Shown here piece by piece: positions 62,159-64,000 of a stretch of 64,000 nt of DNA. The position numbers and the translations under genes were made by a program. Within the stretch, counting starts at the first letter, position 1, and each line of letters opens with the position of its first letter. This stretch comes from Campylobacter avium LMG 24591 (lineage in GTDB: Bacteria > Campylobacterota > Campylobacteria > Campylobacterales > Campylobacteraceae): assembly GCF_002238335.1 (NCBI RefSeq), contig NZ_CP022347.1, forward strand, positions 930,001-994,000, read 5' to 3'. A model generated the notes under the pieces. It was not told the origin of the DNA, did not search any database, and was given only the letters and a program-made list of their open reading frames with translations.

Positions 62159-62958
62159 ACTACTTCCTGAAAAAACAATGTATTCGCATTCTTAGTGCAA
62201 ATGTTTATAAGCTCGTTTCTATCTAAATTTAGCAAAGTAGCCATTTTATCAGCTACTAAGTGAGTGTTAATGGGCGTGTTTCTCGTGCCTCTAAACGGCT
62301 CTGGGCTTAGATAAGGCGCGTCTGTTTCAAGCAAAAGCTTATCCCTTGGAATTTTAGGCAAAATTTCAAGCAAAGCCTTAGCATTTTTAAAGGTTAAAAC
62401 GCCCCCGATTCCAAAATAAAAGCCATTGTCTTTTAAATTTAAAAGCAAAGGGCTTGCATTAAAGCAGTGCAAAACACCTCCATAAAGGCTAGAGGCATGA
62501 GAGGATAAAATTTGATACACATCCTCGTTCGCCTCTCTAGCATGGATAATCAAAGGCTTTTTAAACTCCTTTGCCAAGGAAATTTGCGCTAAAAAAACTT
62601 CTTTTTGTAGCTTTTTTTCATCCACATCATCAGCTTTTAAACGAAAATAATCAAGCCCACATTCCCCAACCGCTACGCATTTTTCATGGTTTATATAAAA
62701 TCTCAAAAGCTTTTCATCATAATCTTTACAGTGATAAGGATGCACTCCAACAGCAAAATAAAGCTCATCATACCTTTGGCAAAGCTCTACTGCCCTGCTT
62801 AGGTCTTTGATATCTGCGCCGGGTATTATCATTTTTTCTATATTATTTGTTTTACAAGCTAATAAAAGCTCGTGCAAGTCATCATAATAGCTCTCATCAT
62901 CCAAATGACAATGAGTGTCTATAATTTTGGCACTGTGCTTAAAAGTATCTAAAAACAT
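62155..62958 (-). CDS. tatD: TatD-family metal-dependent DNase
   Basis: Cytoplasmic TIM-barrel hydrolase of 267 residues. Metal ligands: IDTHCHLDD, VGECGLDYF, IIHAREAN and the final LLETDAPYLSPEP. In other bacteria TatD acts as a 3'-5' DNA exonuclease or D-tyrosyl hydrolase relative. It overlaps the regulator gene upstream by 10 bp and the transglycosylase gene downstream by 4 bp. Confidence 0.93.
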   Translation of the reverse strand: MFLDTFKHSAKIIDTHCHLDDESYYDDLHELLLACKTNNIEKMIIPGADIKDLSRAVELCQRYDELYFAVGVHPYHCKDYDEKLLRFYINHEKCVAVGECGLDYFRLKADDVDEKKLQKEVFLAQISLAKEFKKPLIIHAREANEDVYQILSSHASSLYGGVLHCFNASPLLLNLKDNGFYFGIGGVLTFKNAKALLEILPKIPRDKLLLETDAPYLSPEPFRGTRNTPINTHLVADKMATLLNLDRNELINICTKNANTLFFQEVV

Positions 62959-64000
62959 ATCTCAACCCTATCGCGTCCGTTGTTTTTAGCTGTATATAAA
63001 GCTTGCAAAGCCTTTTGAGTAAGTTCTTCGTAGGTAGAATTTGTAGCGAAAGTAACCCCTATACTAACGGTAAAATAAAGCTCATCCAAAGATACTAAAA
63101 GGGCTTTGTTTTTGATATTTGTTCTAATTGATGAAAAAATTCTTATAGCCTTTTCATTGTCTACATTCTTGAGCAAAACGCAAATTTTTTCACTCGTAAA
63201 ATGCCCTACAATATCTCTGCCCATAGTTTCATTAAAAATTTCCTTAACGGCTAGTCTTAAAGCCTCATCGCCTACGCTGTATCCGTATTCTGAATTTATG
63301 GATTTTAGATTATCTATATCTATCAAAGCTAGGGCAAAAGGCTCATTTTCTTGCTTCTCGCTTAGATAATCCTCTATGTAGCTTTTAAGATAAAGTGATT
63401 TTTTAGCGCCGGTTAGCGGCTCTAAGTCGTTGAAGTGATTTAAAAGTTGCAAATCATTCATATCTTTTAAATACCTATCAAGCCTTGCGTTAAAAAGCTC
63501 CTTGCTGAAAGGTTTTGCTATAAATTCATTTGCCCCGCCTCTTAAAAAGGCTGATTCTAAACTATCATCCTTATCGCCTAAAGCTATGAAGCCAAGCTGA
63601 TTTTTAGGGTAAGTAAGCCTTACCTTAGCTAGCAAATCCAAACCATCAACAACAGGCATTTTAGCGTCGCAAATAAGCAAATTTATATCAGCATTGTCGT
63701 TTAAGTAGCTCAAAGCCTCCTCGCCATGTGCTGCTGCCAGGATATTAAAATTCCTTAAAGAAAGCATATTTTTAATATTATTTCTTTCATTTATGTTGCT
63801 CATGGCAAGTATTACTCTAAATTTTTGAAAGCGACTTAAAAGCTCTACAGCCGAAATAATCTCATCTATGCAGGTATCGCTTTCCTTTGATATGTAAGAA
63901 TATATCTGCTTGTCAAGAAATCTCTGCTTAATCTCATTGCTGCTATTTGCCGTAAGCACCACAACTAAAAGGGAGTGGCCTAGCAAAAAATCCACTATTT
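62949..64000 (-). CDS. cbrR: CbrR-like response regulator with degenerate GGDEF domain (5' end beyond window)
   Basis: The frame is open at base 64000, so the N-terminus is missing. The visible part starts in the end of one receiver domain (VVVLTANSS, YISKES) and continues with a second complete receiver: phosphoacceptor Asp in LLICDAKMPVVDG and Lys in FIAKPF. A GGDEF-fold domain follows (LTGAKKSLYLKSYI, ALIDIDNLKSINSEYGYSVGDEALR), but the signature loop reads TSEKI in place of GGDEF. From memory C. jejuni CbrR (Cj0643), in front of tatD, has two receivers and a GGDEF domain. Cyclic-di-GMP synthesis is therefore doubtful for this copy. Confidence 0.88.
   Translation of the reverse strand, partial: IVDFLLGHSLLVVVLTANSSNEIKQRFLDKQIYSYISKESDTCIDEIISAVELLSRFQKFRVILAMSNINERNNIKNMLSLRNFNILAAAHGEEALSYLNDNADINLLICDAKMPVVDGLDLLAKVRLTYPKNQLGFIALGDKDDSLESAFLRGGANEFIAKPFSKELFNARLDRYLKDMNDLQLLNHFNDLEPLTGAKKSLYLKSYIEDYLSEKQENEPFALALIDIDNLKSINSEYGYSVGDEALRLAVKEIFNETMGRDIVGHFTSEKICVLLKNVDNEKAIRIFSSIRTNIKNKALLVSLDELYFTVSIGVTFATNSTYEELTQKALQALYTAKNNGRDRVEICF

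Noticed and set aside
1-64000. CRISPR array, prophage, transposase or integrase
   Set aside because: No regularly spaced repeats and no such protein signatures were seen on either strand.

Overview
The window looks like chromosomal DNA of a Campylobacter species. It is AT-rich and densely packed. It encodes epsilonproteobacterial signatures: menaquinone synthesis by the futalosine route (mqnC), a CprRS-like two-component pair beside htrA, HspR with a CbpA-type DnaJ, NrfH/NrfA, a RibB protein with a decayed GTP cyclohydrolase II half, and a CbrR-like regulator. Many short gene blocks match, from memory, blocks of the C. jejuni chromosome, but the blocks are joined in a different order. The species is therefore a Campylobacter other than, or rearranged relative to, C. 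jejuni. I see no prophage, insertion sequence, CRISPR array or rRNA operon.

Layout. 1-4432 (minus): ispG, dnaB, lpxD and the start of glmU. 4526-6901 (plus): an orphan Phd-like protein, an alpha/beta hydrolase and a membrane-anchored MurF. 6903-10631 (minus): the pstSCAB phosphate transporter behind a Pho-box-like repeat. 10834-14519 (minus): an accessory single-chain restriction-modification gene, the most unusual part of the window. 14714-15950: two tandem outer-membrane barrel paralogues. 16154-20589 (minus): htrA, cprR, cprS, mqnC. 20760-25854 (plus): cbpA, hspR, a small unknown, a HAD phosphatase, glyS and an M23 peptidase, followed by tRNA-fMet and tRNA-Gln. 26106-29555: ribB, and grpE-dnaK without hrcA directly upstream. 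29808-33763: small unknowns, a DHH phosphoesterase, flhA and an Rrf2 regulator. 33926-47629 (mostly plus): rpsO, a metalloprotease-like autotransporter, a TSUP transporter, uvrA, an ankyrin protein, a small membrane protein, polA, motA and motB. 47687-49742 (minus): panBCD. 49966-53191: a bacteriohemerythrin-like protein, a FapA-like protein and ahpC. 53487-57624 (plus): nrfHA, a PepSY-type membrane protein and another outer-membrane barrel. After tRNA-Ser, 57912-64000 (minus) is an envelope operon: cbrR-like, tatD, lytic transglycosylase, rlpA, kdsC, lptC, lptA and a glycosyltransferase.

The restriction-modification gene is a mosaic. Its 5' half is AT-rich like the rest of the chromosome. 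From about 12.8 kb to 10.8 kb the composition is clearly more GC-rich and the hexamer GATTCT/AGAATC is strongly enriched. The specificity module occurs three times: once in its normal place, once out of frame, and once just before the stop. A (GA)9 tract lies just ahead of the two extra copies, and the conserved C-terminal domain is split off as a separate reading frame. This looks like a phase-variable, cassette-based specificity switch, or the fossil of one.

The heat-shock genes appear to share an operator. The cbpA-hspR and grpE-dnaK promoters both carry an inverted element with the spacing of the HAIR element bound by HspR, and grpE carries it twice. Function names rest on motifs and remembered family features; no database search was possible.
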